64,000 nt of DNA from positions 434,001-498,000 of the forward strand of contig CADCXC010000003.1 in the NCBI GenBank assembly GCA_902806595.1, given 5' to 3'. Every line of letters begins with the position of its first letter. Within the stretch, counting starts at the first letter, position 1. The notes under the pieces are model-generated. The model did no database searches. It saw only the letters and a program-made list of their open reading frames with translations, and had not been told where the DNA came from. The translations under genes were made by a program, and so were the position numbers. Below, piece after piece: positions 42,383 to 55,800 of the stretch. This DNA comes from Pyrenopolyporus hunteri. Taxonomy: Eukaryota; Ascomycota; Sordariomycetes; Xylariales; Hypoxylaceae.

Positions 42383-44269
42383 CTATTTTAGCCAAGCCGA
42401 AGGTTCGTAGATAAGCTTCGCGAAATGCATTTTGGAGGCATCGGACGAGGAGAGGGTTGATTCCGTATCAGGGTTCTCCGGATTGCCGTCGCCACCGGAC
42501 TCCTGTTGCTTCACAGGAGACTCTTGCGACGAGAAAACCAGATTTCGTCTACCATCGAGAAGACGCGCAAGAGCAGCGGCAATTTCGGGCACGAGGCCCT
42601 TCGAGTGGAACATGATTCCTAATTCCTGACTCGTAAACCAGCTTGCGCGATCCATCTGTAGTATCTCCGGTTAGCATTTTTCTACTACGGGCTGATAGGG
42701 TGCGAAGGTGTTCCGAAGGCCATAACGTTTCGAACGTCCGGAGAACACCTATAATCTACGGCATTTGCACTTCATCGCTAAAATAGATGATTCTGGATCT
42801 CGAGGAGTGCTTACGTTTCCGGATCCGAGTACGACGTACTGAGCGTCTACAATAGTAAGCTTAAGATGCGACTGCACCGGCCCTTCAGGCAATCCATTAA
42901 CCTTTGAAACGGTTTCATCATCGGCGCGCGGTTGAAAAAAGTAGATATTTAGGGATCCTAGCCGGGGTTGCTGAGCCTCGATGTCGACGGTTACTTCTGG
43001 ATCTGCACGGCCGCTGTCGCCAATATGACGGGGAGTTAGCGCTTCGAGCTTTTTATACTCTCGGACTAGACCGTGAACGCAGCGAGAGGTCGTAGTCCCA
43101 GCTGTAACTAATTGCTCTAGAATCATCAATCTCGCGCTAGTTACTATGGTGACGTTGACACCTCGCTTCAAAGCTCCGAGAAGCTTTTCGACTACTATTC
43201 CGGACGTCAGATTCGGTGTTTGCATATAGATAATATGTTCTGCCGTGTCTAGGAGCTGTAGGATGGCGGTGTTCAGTGGTGTGGGCGGTGGCGATGGGGC
43301 GCTATGCCACGGGATAATGTCGAATCTGGGGTTGCGGTGGTGAGAAGATGGTAAGAGTACAGTAGGAATGTTAAGTAGTGAAATGTCTAGGAAAGCCGCG
43401 CTACGATCCGAGCCGGTTATTAGGTCGAGCCCATCTAAAGTCGGAGGTTCATTAGGATCATACTCCAAACCCCGTCGATCCGAGAGCTGGTCGTCGAGCT
43501 GCTTGTCCCAGACGTGTCGGTAGAACTCAACTAGGCATGGTACTATTTCGCCAGTGACCTCCACACACCCTTCCAACCATGTTTCCCAGCTCACGTTACA
43601 GCTGGGCAGCCAAGCTCTCTGACGGTCGACGATGAGAAACTTGGGATGCATTACACTAAAGGGTAAGAAGAATAGGCTCTTAACACGGAGATCTATAAGC
43701 CCGGCTTCTAACACCTCCAGGCTGGGTAGGCCGAGCCGCGTAGACCATGCCGAAGGCGGATACACGTAACCATCTTTAGAAGCTGGATGGAAGAGTTTCT
43801 GGAGGAAAGACCTGGACGAGAAGCAAATCCGTATTCTTAGAGGGGATAACTCGTCTATGCCGGGATTAGATGCGCCGGTGCGATTGATGAGCTCACGGCG
43901 ATATCTAGCAAGCTGTTCTAAGGTTTCCCTTAATGCCGTGAGGGTAGGCGACGGTGCCCAGAAGCAGGTCACAAGGATAACTTCATGCTTAGCTTTGGCT
44001 ATGGCAGGGAGCAACGATCGCGCGAAGATAGAGGCACCAGTACCTAGGATGTTTAGCTGTGACTTTAGATAATAATTGGTAAGGATTGACAAACCAAGAC
44101 AAAAGGAATTCACATTTGACGTGCTAACCAGACATTCCGGGCTAGATACATGGTAGTCAGGAAATTCGTCGCGTAAAGTCGGCACGCCCTCCGCAAGAGA
44201 ACGCTTCCAATCATCCTCGAACCTGGTGAAAGAGTCGAACTTGATAACACTATGATCCCTAGAGTCCAT
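42383..44269 (-). CDS. Phospholipase-D-like protein with two HKD motifs
   Basis: Two catalytic HxKxxxxD motifs: HPKFLIVDRQRAWLPSCNVS and HLKLTIVDAQYVVLGSGNMD, the second completed across the 159-bp intron (42656-42814). Exons are 44269-42815 and 42655-42383. Within the first exon, 44057-44113 begins GTGAAT, ends CACAG, is 57 nt (a multiple of three) and encodes a hydrophobic stretch (FCLGLSILTNYYLKS) absent from the usual family pattern, so it is probably an unspliced in-frame intron. Without it the protein is 556 residues, with it 575. The HKD enzymes hydrolyse or transfer phosphodiesters; this intracellular fungal subgroup has no assigned substrate. The C-terminus is Ser/Glu-rich and disordered. 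Confidence 0.85.
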
Positions 44270-45183
44270 TTCTACGTGTAAGAATAGATCTCAGATACCG
44301 AAACCGAAGCTGAAACTGAGACCAGCTATTGCTATATTGAATTCATGAGTGATAATAATGAAGACAGTATGAATACTGGGGGACGATTGTAAGATGTTAC
44401 TGTAAGACGGAACGGCCAGGATCTATCGAGTTATAGGTATTATGAGAATTGCCGGCGTGATTTCTATGTAATTCTTTACTGTTCAATTGAGTGGAACTAT
44501 GAAGTAATGAGTTTAGGCCTTAACATCGCGGACGGAAAACACAGTATGTGAAGGGATCGCATTAAAGATGATTATTACCGTGCCACTACTCGCTAAGCTG
44601 CTGTAGCTTTAGAAGCTTATCCACTAAAGTCCACTGGAGTATAGCGGGTTCGGATCGATTGTCATGAGCGCCCGGTTGCTATAATATAGTGTACTTGACA
44701 CTGTGTGATAAGTGTACGGATCCGCAGTCGATAAGAGAACTGTGGCGGCAATTTTAGGAAGCTGACCCAGCCACCCCCTGAGTCATGTGACTGAAATCAG
44801 TCTTGCACTAGCCACCCCCACCAGAGCAGCTCTTAATCCATTATCGCCGCGTTTGTGTTTTCCCTCGATTCGCGTCCTTCATCTTTCATGTGGTTGGCAA
44901 TAGTAACGAACGAACACTTACTTCCTAGCCTCTCACCAGTCGCCTTATATATTTACTTATACCTCGACTGTTTTGGCCACTCTAATCGAACTTCTCGTTT
45001 CTAATTTCTAACTTTACTATTTGCTTCATTAAGTCTTTCGGAAGTGAACGAATAAAGAGTATTTTCTAAGCTAGGTATATAGGTTCTCTCCAGATTATTT
45101 GTCTCCAGTCTCTCTCGAATGGTATCTTGCATCTATTTACATGGCAATATCCTTCTACACACACCGAGCGTAACGTACCCGCA
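44270..45183. other. Intergenic region, no feature recognised
   Basis: Promoter of the phospholipase-D-like gene and 3' end of the oxidase gene. Nothing else seen. Confidence 0.35.
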
Positions 45184-46765
45184 CTACACCAGCTCAGCCT
45201 TCCGTTCTGGTATGATCGACACCGGGTAGTAAAATAACTCATCGGGGTCAAGCTCAGCCTTAAGCTTTTGCAGTCTGGCGAGGTTCTTGCCATAATACAT
45301 CTCCTGCGCCCTTGTGCGGTTGAGATTTGTATCCGGGTAGTTAAAGTACATCCCCCAGTCCGATGCCGTCAGAGGAGCCGTCGTGGCTGCTGACCAGTCG
45401 TTGACAAACTTGAAGCCGGTCTCCGGAGCATCGTTTGTCGTGACGTAGAATTGGAGGATGTACAGCTTATCTCGGTGAGCGTAAGACGTCAGCTCAGGGT
45501 CGGCTTTCCACACCGCCGAATTCTTGCCTCCGTGGAGGTCTAGCTGGATGTACCACCGAGCCGTCTCCTTCTTGGCGACGTCGAACCAATAGTCTGCGAA
45601 GCCCTTTGCCGCAGCCCCGTTCAAGCTCTTTAGCTCGAGGCTCTTGCCGTAGAAGTTCTCTTGCTACGAGACAGTTAGTCGCGTATTGCGGTAATTAGGC
45701 CGGGCCACTCACCACCTGCGTGTAAGGATATGTTTGGTTTAGCTTCATGGTAGCGAAGTGCTCGAGACCCTTGAGCCAAGTGGTCGTCTGCGCCTGCGCT
45801 ATCGTGGCGCCGGTCTTGTTTAAGAGCGGCGCCAACGCGGCCTCGAGGCCGGCCTTATCGCCCTGGTAGATACCTTCTAACTGGGTGAACTGGCGCGTGG
45901 CAAAGAGACGCATGTTCAGCTCAGCCGGCATGGTGTTTAGGACGTAGTCTTCCAGCGCTTCCAAAGCAGCGACGGTCGTATTCTTGCTCAACCGCAAATT
46001 CGCCACAAACCATGTGACGTTTGCCGGAGGCTCAAACGTCTTAAGTTCATAGCTCGTGACGACCCCAAAGTTCGAACCTGCACCCAGCATACCCCAGTAG
46101 ATATCCTTGTTTTCGGTTGCCGAGGCGTGGACGAGCGATCCATTTGCCAGCGCAACATTCAATCCGATTACCCAGTCCAGCGCCAACCCGCGTGTATGGG
46201 AGCTCATACCGTACCCGCCATGAAGAATATGGCCGGATATGCCAACGCTAATCTCGTTAGTTTAGGCTTCCGTCAACAGCGCCGATTCGACTTACCCAGG
46301 GCATGTTCCGTGAGATATGGCACGACCTCCTTGAGCATACAACTCAGCTGCTAAGTGGCCCAACCTCGTACCCGAATCTACAGTCGCGATATTTGTCTCT
46401 GTGTCGAGCTTGACCGAGTTCATACGGTCGAGTTCGATGATAAGGTGGCCGTCCTCACCGCCGAGACCGAGGGACGCATAGCTGTGCCCTCCGCATTTCG
46501 CAGTAACTTTATACCCTAGTTTTGCGCCGCATGTAATAGCAGCTTGGATCTGCTCTACATTAGATGGCACGGCGATAGCTGCAGGCGTAAACTGCAGCCG
46601 TTTATTAAACGGCGTAATATCGCGGTTGTAGTCGTCGGAACCGATCTCGTCCAGAGTCGTTCGGCTGCTCGAGAGACATTCCTCTAAAGGAGCGCGCTTA
46701 TTTAGGACGGCGCTCTGGGCTAGGCTAGCCGCAAGCCCGAGGCATAATGCCACTGTCGAATGCAT
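45184..46765 (-). CDS. Secreted BBE-type FAD-linked oxidase (glucooligosaccharide-oxidase-like)
   Basis: Three exons (46765-46296, 46247-45713, 45663-45184) join to 494 residues. Signal peptide MHSTVALCLGLAASLAQSA. The FAD-binding PP-loop domain carries both covalent flavin anchors: His94 in CGGHSYAS and Cys155 in GTCPGVGISGH. Bicovalent FAD is characteristic of glucooligosaccharide and chitooligosaccharide oxidases, which oxidise the reducing-end C1 of sugars to lactones with release of H2O2. The BBE C-terminal motif (LDPDELFYYPVSI) is present. Sugar specificity cannot be read from sequence; berberine-bridge-type alkaloid or polyketide oxidation remains possible. A divergent neighbour encodes a secreted lactonase-fold protein. 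Confidence 0.87.
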
Positions 46766-48433
46766 ATTGTTAGCAAACCTATGATGATGAGGTCTGCGGT
46801 TGAGGTGCCACCGATGCCACAAGTTGCTATGGCGCCTTAGACTTTGCGATGTCTTCAGAGGTTATTATACCCTCGACTCGGGCAATTCCGTCCGTTGAGG
46901 CCCGAGATACTCGAACGATCGGTCGAACGACTCCACGACTTGATAGCAAAGTATTCTCCATACTTAACTTATAGCGGATGCATAGTCGAAGACGATATAG
47001 GGCTAAATGGTCCGATACTTAATTTCAAGCACCCCTGGCCGTCATACTCGGGAGTTGGGAGGCTCCCCAGGCCGAATGCTGCCGGGGATTGGCCGACTAA
47101 GCGTCAGATCCCTCCACGAAGAAGCCGAGATGTAAGAATCTTGACCCGACTAAGGCGCCTAATTTTCACGCGGGTAAGGCTCGTAGCCGATCTTGTCGGC
47201 TCGCGATCTAGCTCGTTTGTCTTACAATATCGTATACAGCCTATATAAGTCCTAAAGTATGGCGCCTAATCAAGTACGACGAAAGGCGTGTATCCAGACC
47301 CGAGAAATCCCCGCGCCCCTGGATATAGATCGAGTTGCCGCTTATCATCGAGTCACAACGCGTCGCGCATGCATTTTCTAAGCCAAATGATCATTAAATT
47401 CCGAGCACACTCCTCCCAGATCCTAGGAGCACGCGCTGGCACGATCAAGTACCGGATAAGTGTGTAAGCTCGGCAAGTCGGGTCATGAGGCTTCTAACCA
47501 CGGCGCGCTAGATTATAGTCCTAAATAAACTGGTCTAAAACATATGATCTTACGGAGCATCATGCGCCATATTGGAAGGTCTCCCGATGGAAGACGGGCG
47601 GCTTAGATAGTGTTAATTACCGGCTCTCCAGCTAGGGAAGATAGACGGGATGTCGTCAAAGCTCATCTTGTGAAGGGATCCATCTGTACCCCAGCATTAC
47701 GGCATATCAGAGGTCAGTGGGAAAATAACCAGGTCACGAGTCCACGACGCTTAAGTTGCAGTGCATAATCTCCCGCCAAGAGGCACCAGACCATAAGCGC
47801 CAGCCGCGTGTTGCGAGCTCTTAATCGAGGATAGACGACCATAATTAGACGCCGCAATTACCATGTGTTGTCCGTCCATCAGGACGCAGGACCGTGCCTC
47901 CGGGATCGTCGCGGGGTGTGTGGGGGAAAGTCTGGGGCGTCGTCACATCGAACGAAGGACGCGATGGTGTCTAGCCAAAGAGATCTCTTCGCTAAAGTCT
48001 TTAATTAACCCAAGGTTGTGCTATCCAGACCGCGTACAGAGCCCAATTAGCCTCAAAAACCCCCCTGCCGAGAGTCATTCCTCCTGTCCGGAACGTTGCA
48101 CAATCGGGATAATCTTCCGAAATGTTGCCATTTGCGCTCGCGGAGCCTGACTGTCGGATGGGCTCGCCTCGCAGCAATATGTTCGCGACAAGTTGCCCCA
48201 GACTGGGAAATTACGATACTGGTCTCTGAGCTTGTGGGATAGGGGTGGCGGCCCCTTACCGGGCCAGTTGCGTTCTAGCGCTTTCACCCTCGCGATGCGA
48301 CTCAGTCGCCTCAAAGGTGAACATCTTCGCATAGCCATCGAAAATTCTGCCTTTTATTCTATATCACTCACTCTCGTGTAGTCTAGTCTAGCTCGTCGCC
48401 GTCCCTTCGCTGCGGTGTAAGATCTACTCAGCC
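46766..48433. other. Divergent intergenic region between oxidase and lactonase genes
   Basis: 1.67 kb. No convincing gene; frames at 46844-47248 and 47863-48150 (+) have no domain. Presumably holds both promoters. Confidence 0.4.
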
Positions 48434-49673
48434 ATGGCATTCTATAAGACGTTGATTCTAGGAGCTCTTGGCCTAGCACCGGAGGTGCTCGGAGCCAATC
48501 TTCTTGCGTCTCACTATACCGGAAAGATCTTCTCTCTTTCTTTTACGGGTAGCGGTAGCAATGCTACATTAGTGTCCAAGTCTTCGGCTTCGGGATGCGG
48601 TACACTTCCCGCATGGTTGCACGTAGATTCGGCTACGGCACCGGTGTATTGCGTCGATGAAGATTGGAATGGGAGTGGCATTCTTGCATCATACTCCGTG
48701 GGAGCCGACGGTAGCTTGAGGCAGACGGGGCGAGCTGTCACAGCAGGTGCCAGCGTTCATGGAACGCCGTACGGCGGGGATGAGAAAGGATACGGCTTCA
48801 TTGCCACCGTTGAATAGTGAGAGACCACATGCCATTCTATTCATTAACTTGGAATCTGACAGTTGTTCCAGCGACCCGTCGACGGTGACGACGTATAAGC
48901 TTCCCCTCTCCAACAGTTCAATCGTTGCGCAGAGACTCAAGTTCAATATGTCTGAACCGGGCCCCAACACGCGACAGAATGCACCTCACCCACACGCTGC
49001 CCAGCTCGACCCAACGGGGAAATACTTGATCGTACCGGACTTGGGTGCGGACCTGATCCGTATCTTCAGCATTGACGCGACTACGGGCAGCCTTACACCA
49101 TGCGAGCCCGGCGTAGCTGGCCCGGGTGACGGACCTCGTCACGGCTCCTTCTGGGCTCCCAAAGCTGGTTCCACAGATGGCCAAAGGCTATATACTGTGA
49201 ATGAACTAGGAAACTCCGTTTCGGCCTGGACTGTGACCTACCCTGAGTCGGGATGTCTGACTCTGAAGAGGACCCAAACACTTTCTACGTTCGCCGAGGG
49301 TAAGACCGGCCCGCTCGGGTCCAAAGCCGCGGAGGTCCACGTCGCGGGCAACTTCCTCTACGCGGCGAACCGAGCCGACGAGACTTTCGGTCCGCAGAAC
49401 GATTCCTTCGCTATATACAGCATTGACCCTAGCTCGGGAGACATCAAGTTCGTCGAGGCCGCCCCGGCGCACGCATGGTTCCCCCGAACTTTCTCGATCA
49501 ACAAAGCTGGAACCCTGGTCGCTGTCGGTGGGCAGACAAGCAGCAATGTGGCCATCCTCCCTCGTGACCCTGAGACCGGCAAGCTAGGCGACCCCGTTGC
49601 CAATCTAAAGATCGCGACACCTGGTACTCCTCAGCAAGAGGATGGTCTGAGCGCTGTCGTTTGGGTCGAGTAG
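48434..49673 (+). CDS. Secreted lactonase-fold protein (7-bladed beta-propeller, 6-phosphogluconolactonase-like)
   Basis: Two exons, 48434-48816 and 48872-49673, give 394 residues. The 55-bp intron (GTGAGA...CAG) joins the frames so that FIATVEY runs into DPSTVTTYKLPLS. Signal peptide MAFYKTLILGALGLAPEVLG. The propeller repeats are seen in PHPHAAQLDPTGKYLIVPDL, RIFSIDATTGSLTPC, GPRHGSF, LYTVNELGNSVSAWTV, and FAIYSIDPSSGDIKFVE. The family (Pfam Lactonase) includes bacterial 6-phosphogluconolactonase and fungal secreted members thought to hydrolyse muconate or sugar lactones. The divergent oxidase makes lactones if it is sugar-specific. Confidence 0.86.
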
Positions 49674-51001
49674 ATTAGCGGAACGAGGTTCCGAACTCTT
49701 TTGACTAAAAACGGCGTCTTAATATACGGATCGCTAGGTGTTGTTAAAAGCTGCTTCGTGGTTAGGCAGCATGCCTTGCCTGGTATTGTATATACAGGAA
49801 AACTACCTATGTATATATTCAATTTAGGTTCATGGTACACCTTGATAACCTAGGTAGACATTCATACTCTACTTTATCGGTATAATGGTGAATACCGTTT
49901 TCGCTACATACAATATGCCTTCATTACAATGTCTGGTTTATATATGTAGCCGACTCCATGCTATGTCACAGGTGGTTCGGACTGATGTGAACTTACAGCA
50001 TAGCTAGGGGTATACGATTACCACTCTCTAGCATCTGACCTGGATGCTTCTTTTACAAGATTTGTTAGAATCCAAGGAAACGTCCACTCCACCGCGAGGA
50101 TTCTAACCGGCTAAATCCAAGAACCTTTAAAACTTGGGAGATAACCGGCCTTAACCTATAAAAGGGGAAAGCTTCCTTGGTTCGAACTTCGTTTAGATGA
50201 CCAGGGGTTAGTTACATTTCTAGGCGCCTAGTTACTATCCACAAGGCTACCTTACTTTCGGTTGCATCATCTTATCTCCCATCGCTTTAATATAAACGTT
50301 CGGTTCAACGCACCCGGAATCCCGGTTCACAACGCCGAGAGGCCTAGATGGATACGTATTGGTATGATGTGAAAAAGGCAAGATGCGAGATTGGGTCTTA
50401 GATTTGCGTGTGAACAATACGCCTCATTGACATGATCAACCTGGTAGTATGTTTATACAAGCTTTTGGTAAAATTTGGTTGTAAAATGGTTGGGAATGCT
50501 ACGGGTTTCGGGGATAGGGGATAATGACTACGGGTCAGCCAATGAAATATCGACGAGAAATATTCCCTATGTATAGGGGGCATCCTGTCTTTTATGCCTA
50601 GTGACCATCTAGCACATGTCATGGGCAGTCGTTGCAATTCCTCAAACGTGAGTACGTTCTGTCGACATATGCCGCGGAGGTAAGTTCTGAGGCATGCTCT
50701 ACTTTCGCATCAGCAGAGGAAGAAGCATGCGATGAAGAAATTAGTATCCTAATGTAAAATTAAGCAGATACTATAGCGCATATACTCATCCTAGAGGCAC
50801 CAAAGCCTGCTCTATTCGCAAATATACTCTCGGTTGCTATTCGCAAGACCATGGTCCCTATCGGTATCTAACGTAAACCCGTGAATCGTACAGCGGCCTG
50901 TCCTAAGAGTACCCTACCTATGAAAATACCAGAACTGCCGTGCCTAATGAAAGCATGTTTTTCTCTAAAACTCCGCGTATCCATACCCGACCGCAGTCAT
51001 C
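49674..51001. other. Intergenic region, no feature recognised
   Basis: 1.3 kb between convergent genes. No gene, RNA or repeat noticed; a frame at 50398-50637 (-) has no domain. Confidence 0.35.
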
Positions 51002-52068
51002 TTACACGGTGCCGCTGATGCTGAGCTCCCGGATCTCCTGCAATACCTGTTCCACTCTCGAGTCCAGGTGACCTTGGGCGTACTGCTCCCTAGTGTCCGC
51101 GTCCAGGTACTGTTGAACTTGGGCCATCCTGCTGTAAGCCTCGGCGCAGAATCGGAGTTGGATCTTGACGAGGGCTTCGAAGCTGGGGTCGAGGTACGGT
51201 ACTCGGAGGTCGATAAGCTGAGGGAGCTCGGTCGATAGTTGCTCGTTGAGCTGTTCGTAGGCTGCCTTGGCGATTTCCATCTCCTTCTCTGTGCGTGGAA
51301 GTTTGGTTACATCCTTGTCCGGCTTCTCAGCTAGCTTTTTCACCTTGGCGCGGAGGGCGTCGTAGTCCAGCAGCTTATGGCCGCGTTTCTTTATGCCTAT
51401 CGTTGGTAAATACGGTGTCAATAGTGGACACACCTAGAATAGGGGATGGACAGGGATATCCTACATTCGTTGACGTCGGGGAAGTATGCGCAGAATCTAG
51501 TGATGGGCTCTAGTACGGTCGTTCTGAGGATTGTTAGTGAAGCGCTCCTAGTATGTCATAGTATGTCATATATCGTAGTTCTTCTTGGTGTCCTACCTGT
51601 ACGGGCCGTCCAAGGCCTTTATGGTTTCGGAATCTAGATCCTCTACTGCTTGTTTGTAACTTCTGCTAACGCCGTCCTTAGCGCCTGCGTCGCCGTAGAA
51701 GGCATCTATCGTCTCGGCTATGCGCATTTGCGAAGCTGTCATGGCTGTTGGAGGGGGTCTTAGCGGACGAGTCTAAAGGGGGTTATTCAAATGGCTGTAG
51801 CATTCACCTCGTATGGAATCCAGATACCCTCTCGCTTCCTTCTGAAGACGTAGCGAGGCAGCCTCCATCGTCCGAAAGCGTCTCTCCTCGACCTCGTAGT
51901 CGCGATCGTTGGTCTTCTCGACGTGGCCCGTCTTCATCATCACCTGGGTCGTCGCGCGATTGACATTCTTCTTGAACCCTGGAATATGTAGTTAATGAGC
52001 AATGGGAAATCCTGCGGTGTCTTTGATGCCCGATATAGCGAATCGGAGTCCATACCTGCCCACGACAT
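51002..52068 (-). CDS. hob3: BAR-domain protein Hob3/Rvs161 (amphiphysin-like)
   Basis: Five exons (52068-52056, 51978-51808, 51744-51597, 51523-51465, 51396-51002) join to 261 residues, against 265 for yeast Rvs161. It is almost entirely a BAR domain, forming a curved dimer that binds and bends membranes in endocytosis, actin-patch organisation and cell fusion. Diagnostic stretches: MSWAGFKKNVNRATTQVMMK (amphipathic start), LDSIRAMTASQMRIAETIDA, SPYR-like GPYRTTVLEPITRFCAYFPD, IKKRGHKLLDYDALRAKVKK, and PRTEKEMEIAKAAYEQLN. There is no SH3 domain, as in Rvs161 and unlike Rvs167/Hob1. The first coding exon is only 13 nt. The gene ends 0.3 kb from the RIP-mutated block and shows no RIP damage. 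Confidence 0.93.
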
Positions 52069-52395
52069 TTTCGCGACGTAGTCTCGTTCTGTTCTGTGTT
52101 GTTTACTGCTGGCGAAATAGCTGAGAATTGGACTTGGTAAGGGATCACGCTGTCGCAATGGGAGAAATAGGACTAGTGCAGGAATTATCGGCTTAAGATT
52201 AAAAAAGAATGAGGTAAAAGTGCAGGATTGACGAATCCAAATCGTGTTTGCGGGTTCGACGAGTTTAGGCGACAATTGGTTGCAGGTTCGTCGTGGCTGA
52301 GCAATCGGATCACGGAATGGGGGACTGAGTTCATCCTACGTCAGCGCCCCGCTGCGAAGTTCCTGCGCCACGTATATATATTAAGCGTGACGGTG
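52069..52395. other. Upstream region of hob3, bordering the AT-rich block
   Basis: Normal base composition up to about 52440, so RIP has not visibly spread into the promoter of the hob3 gene. No other feature recognised. Confidence 0.4.
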
Positions 52396-52408
52396 GGCCA
52401 TTTAACCC

Positions 52409-52520
52409 AAACCGCCAAACCGTTAAAACTCATGGTCTTATAGTCTGATTACATAATAGGCCCGCATTATACGTTATATTATATTTTTTAAATGTTAAAT
52501 CTATTATAATTATAACGTAT
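52409..52520 (+). repeat. Left terminal inverted repeat of the large element
   Basis: About 110 bp matching the inverted sequence of 59268-59379. Differences are mainly C/T and G/A transitions plus small A/T indels, as RIP would give. Confidence 0.82.
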
Positions 52521-52618
52521 TTAACGTTTTATTATAATATTTTCGTATATAATATTTTTATTTTTTAATTATTATATATATATATATTATATTATATTAT
52601 AAATATTATTATAATTAT

Positions 52619-52888
52619 TATTAAATAATAAAAAATTATTAATTAATAAATCGAAGGGAAAATATTAAGCGATAATTTAATGTAAAAGTTACGAAAAAAA
52701 GTTATATTTATTATGTTTATTTATATAAAAATATAATTAGTTAATTTTATATTAATTAATATTTATATATTATTTTAAAATATATGTTTTAAATTTTCGT
52801 TATTTAAAATAACGAGGTATTTAATAAAAGTATATTTATCGTTACTACCGCTACGGTGGATTTTTTAATATAAAGTTATATAATTATA
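52619..52888. repeat. Left LTR (270 bp)
   Basis: Direct repeat of 58757-59026. Includes a less mutated segment, TTATCGTTACTACCGCTACG, near its end. Compared with the right LTR it differs by transitions (for example GTTACG versus GTTATA, GGTGGA versus GGTAAA). Confidence 0.86.
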
Positions 52889-55800
52889 TTAATAATCTTT
52901 TTTTTTCGTAATTTTTTTTTTTTTTTTAATTATTAATAATAATAAATTTCCTTTTTTTTATTTTTTTATTTATTTTTATAATTTTATCGTAATATTATTT
53001 ATATTAATAAACGTTTTTAACGTTTTATTAATATTACTTTTCGTTATAATATCGATAAGGTTATTTTTTTTATAAATTTATTTAATTTCCATTATTTTTT
53101 ATTTTTTATACGATTATCGAAATAATATAATATCGATTATAAATTTTTTTTTTTTCGTAATATTTAATTTAATTAAACACTTATAAAATAAATAAAAATT
53201 AATATAAATAATAATAAAAAGATTTAGATAATTTAATTTTTTATTAATTAACGAAATCGTCGTTTTAAAAACCATTATTATATTTACGTTATATATTATA
53301 ACGTAAATTTCGCTTATTAAAATATTTTATATAACGCGTTTTAATTTAATCGAATTTTAATAAATAATATTATTTTTAATATTAAAAAATAATTTCGAAA
53401 ACGTTTTATTTATAATAAATATAATATATTCGATTTAAAAATTTAAATTTTTATTATTCGTAAATAATCCGTCGATAAAAACGAATAATTTAATAATTTT
53501 TAAATCTAAAAATATAAATCGTAATTTTCGATTAATATTTACCTTTTATTAATTAAATCGTTTATTAAATTTCGTAATTTTAATAATTTCAAATTTACAA
53601 TATTAAATTACTTCGAATATATTATACGTAATTTTAAATTAATAAATCGATACGATATACGTTTTATAAATACGTTATTATATATATTAATACGTTATAT
53701 CGTTAACATCAATTTTAATAAAGATAATTTTTTTTTTTTAATTTTTTTAACGTAAATAAACTATTTCGTTAATTTTTATAATAATAATACATCCGTTAAA
53801 AATAATCGAATAATTTATAATTAAATATTTTTTTAATTTAACTAAAAGTTTTATTTTTTTTCGTTTTTAATTTTTTATTTAATTAAATATTTTATCGAAT
53901 AATTCGAAAATATTATTAATCTACATATTTATTAATTCGAAATAATCGATCGATTTTAATATTAATAAATATAAATTATACGTAGATATAATTATTTAAA
54001 ACTTTTTTTTATAATATTTAAAATATATAATTTATTAATATATATTAACTTTTATTATATTATATAAAAATTTTATAATTATTATAATCGTATTAAAAAA
54101 ATATTTAAATATAAAAGTAAAAAATAATCGAATTAAAACGATACGATTTAACTTTAACTTTAATTATATATAAATTTATATAATATCGCATAATTAAATT
54201 TTTATTTTTTTTTTTATAAAAGTAAATATTAATATTATAATTATTCGTTAATTTAATCGTTATATAATCGATAATTATATTAATATTATTTTTTTACTTT
54301 CGTCGTTATAATTTTAAATAATAAGTTTAAATTTTTCGAAAAAATATAAAATATTTTTTCTTTTAATTTTTCGAACGATACAAAAATTAAATAATTAAAT
54401 ACCGTAAAATTTAACGAAATCATATTTTTTAAACAAAAATACACTTTTATCGATAAATCTTTTAATTTTTTTCGCATTTAATTTTTTAAAAGGTTTTTTA
54501 AAAGTTATAATTTTCCCTTTTTTACGTAATTAAACGATTAGAAATTAATTTTTACATTTTTTCGTAATTATATAAATAACGGTAATTTTTAATTTATTTT
54601 TATTATCGAATAATTTTTTACGTTTTCGTTTTTAAATTTTAAATAAATTTTTTAATAATACGTATATTTTATTATCGTCGCTTTTTTATTAATCGAAATT
54701 AAAATCAAATTTTATAATCGAAATAAACTTTAATATATTAATTATCGTATTACGATTATATAATTTAACGATTATTATACGAAAATTAACAAACTTATTA
54801 TTTATTTTAATAATATACGTTTCGCCGTTTTTAATAATTAACGTATATAAATTTTTTTAACCGTTTTTTTCGCGGTAAATACGTACTTTTAATTATAATA
54901 ATAAATTTAACGTATCGAATATATTCGAACCATTTTTTATATTAAAAATATCGATTATTTATCGTTTTATTTTAATTTTATTTATTTTAATTATAATTTT
55001 TTTAATCGTCGTTTTTTTAACTTTTAAAAATAATATTATAAGTAAATTATTAATTAATCGTAAATACGCGTTAAATATTAATAACGTAAATATTAATTCG
55101 TTAAATCTTACGGTATTATTAATAATTTTCATAATTATTTATAATACGTATTCGAATTTTACGTTAAATAAATTTTTAAATATAACTTTAAAAACTCGTC
55201 GTAACGATTTATAATATCGTTTTAATTTATTTATTAAATTATAAAATTTAACGAATATTTTTTTAATTATTATATTTAAAACTTTAACATTAATCGTAAA
55301 TTCGTTAATAATAAAATTTTTTTCGACATCGTAAATAATATCGTCGAATAAATTTAAATAAATATTAATCTATATTATTCGTAATATATTTTAAATATAT
55401 TTTATTATTATATTTTTTAAAAATTTCGTAATTTAATATATCGTAATTTAATTAATAATATAAAATATTAATTTTATATTAATATATATTACGTCGACGA
55501 ATATATTATAATTAAAATCGACGTTATTTTTAATAATAAATTTAAATCGTTTCGATCGATTATTATATATTTAATATTAATAATAATATTTATTAATTTT
55601 ATCGATTAAAATTTTATCGAAATCATTATAACTTATTTTAATAAATAAACGATATAATTTATTTATTATAAAATAATCAAATCGTCGATAAATTTAATAA
55701 AATTCGATTTTCGTAAAATAATAATAAATAATTATAAAATTATAATCGTTAAATAAAAACCATAAATATCTCCATTTATAAATAATAAAATACTTTTTAT

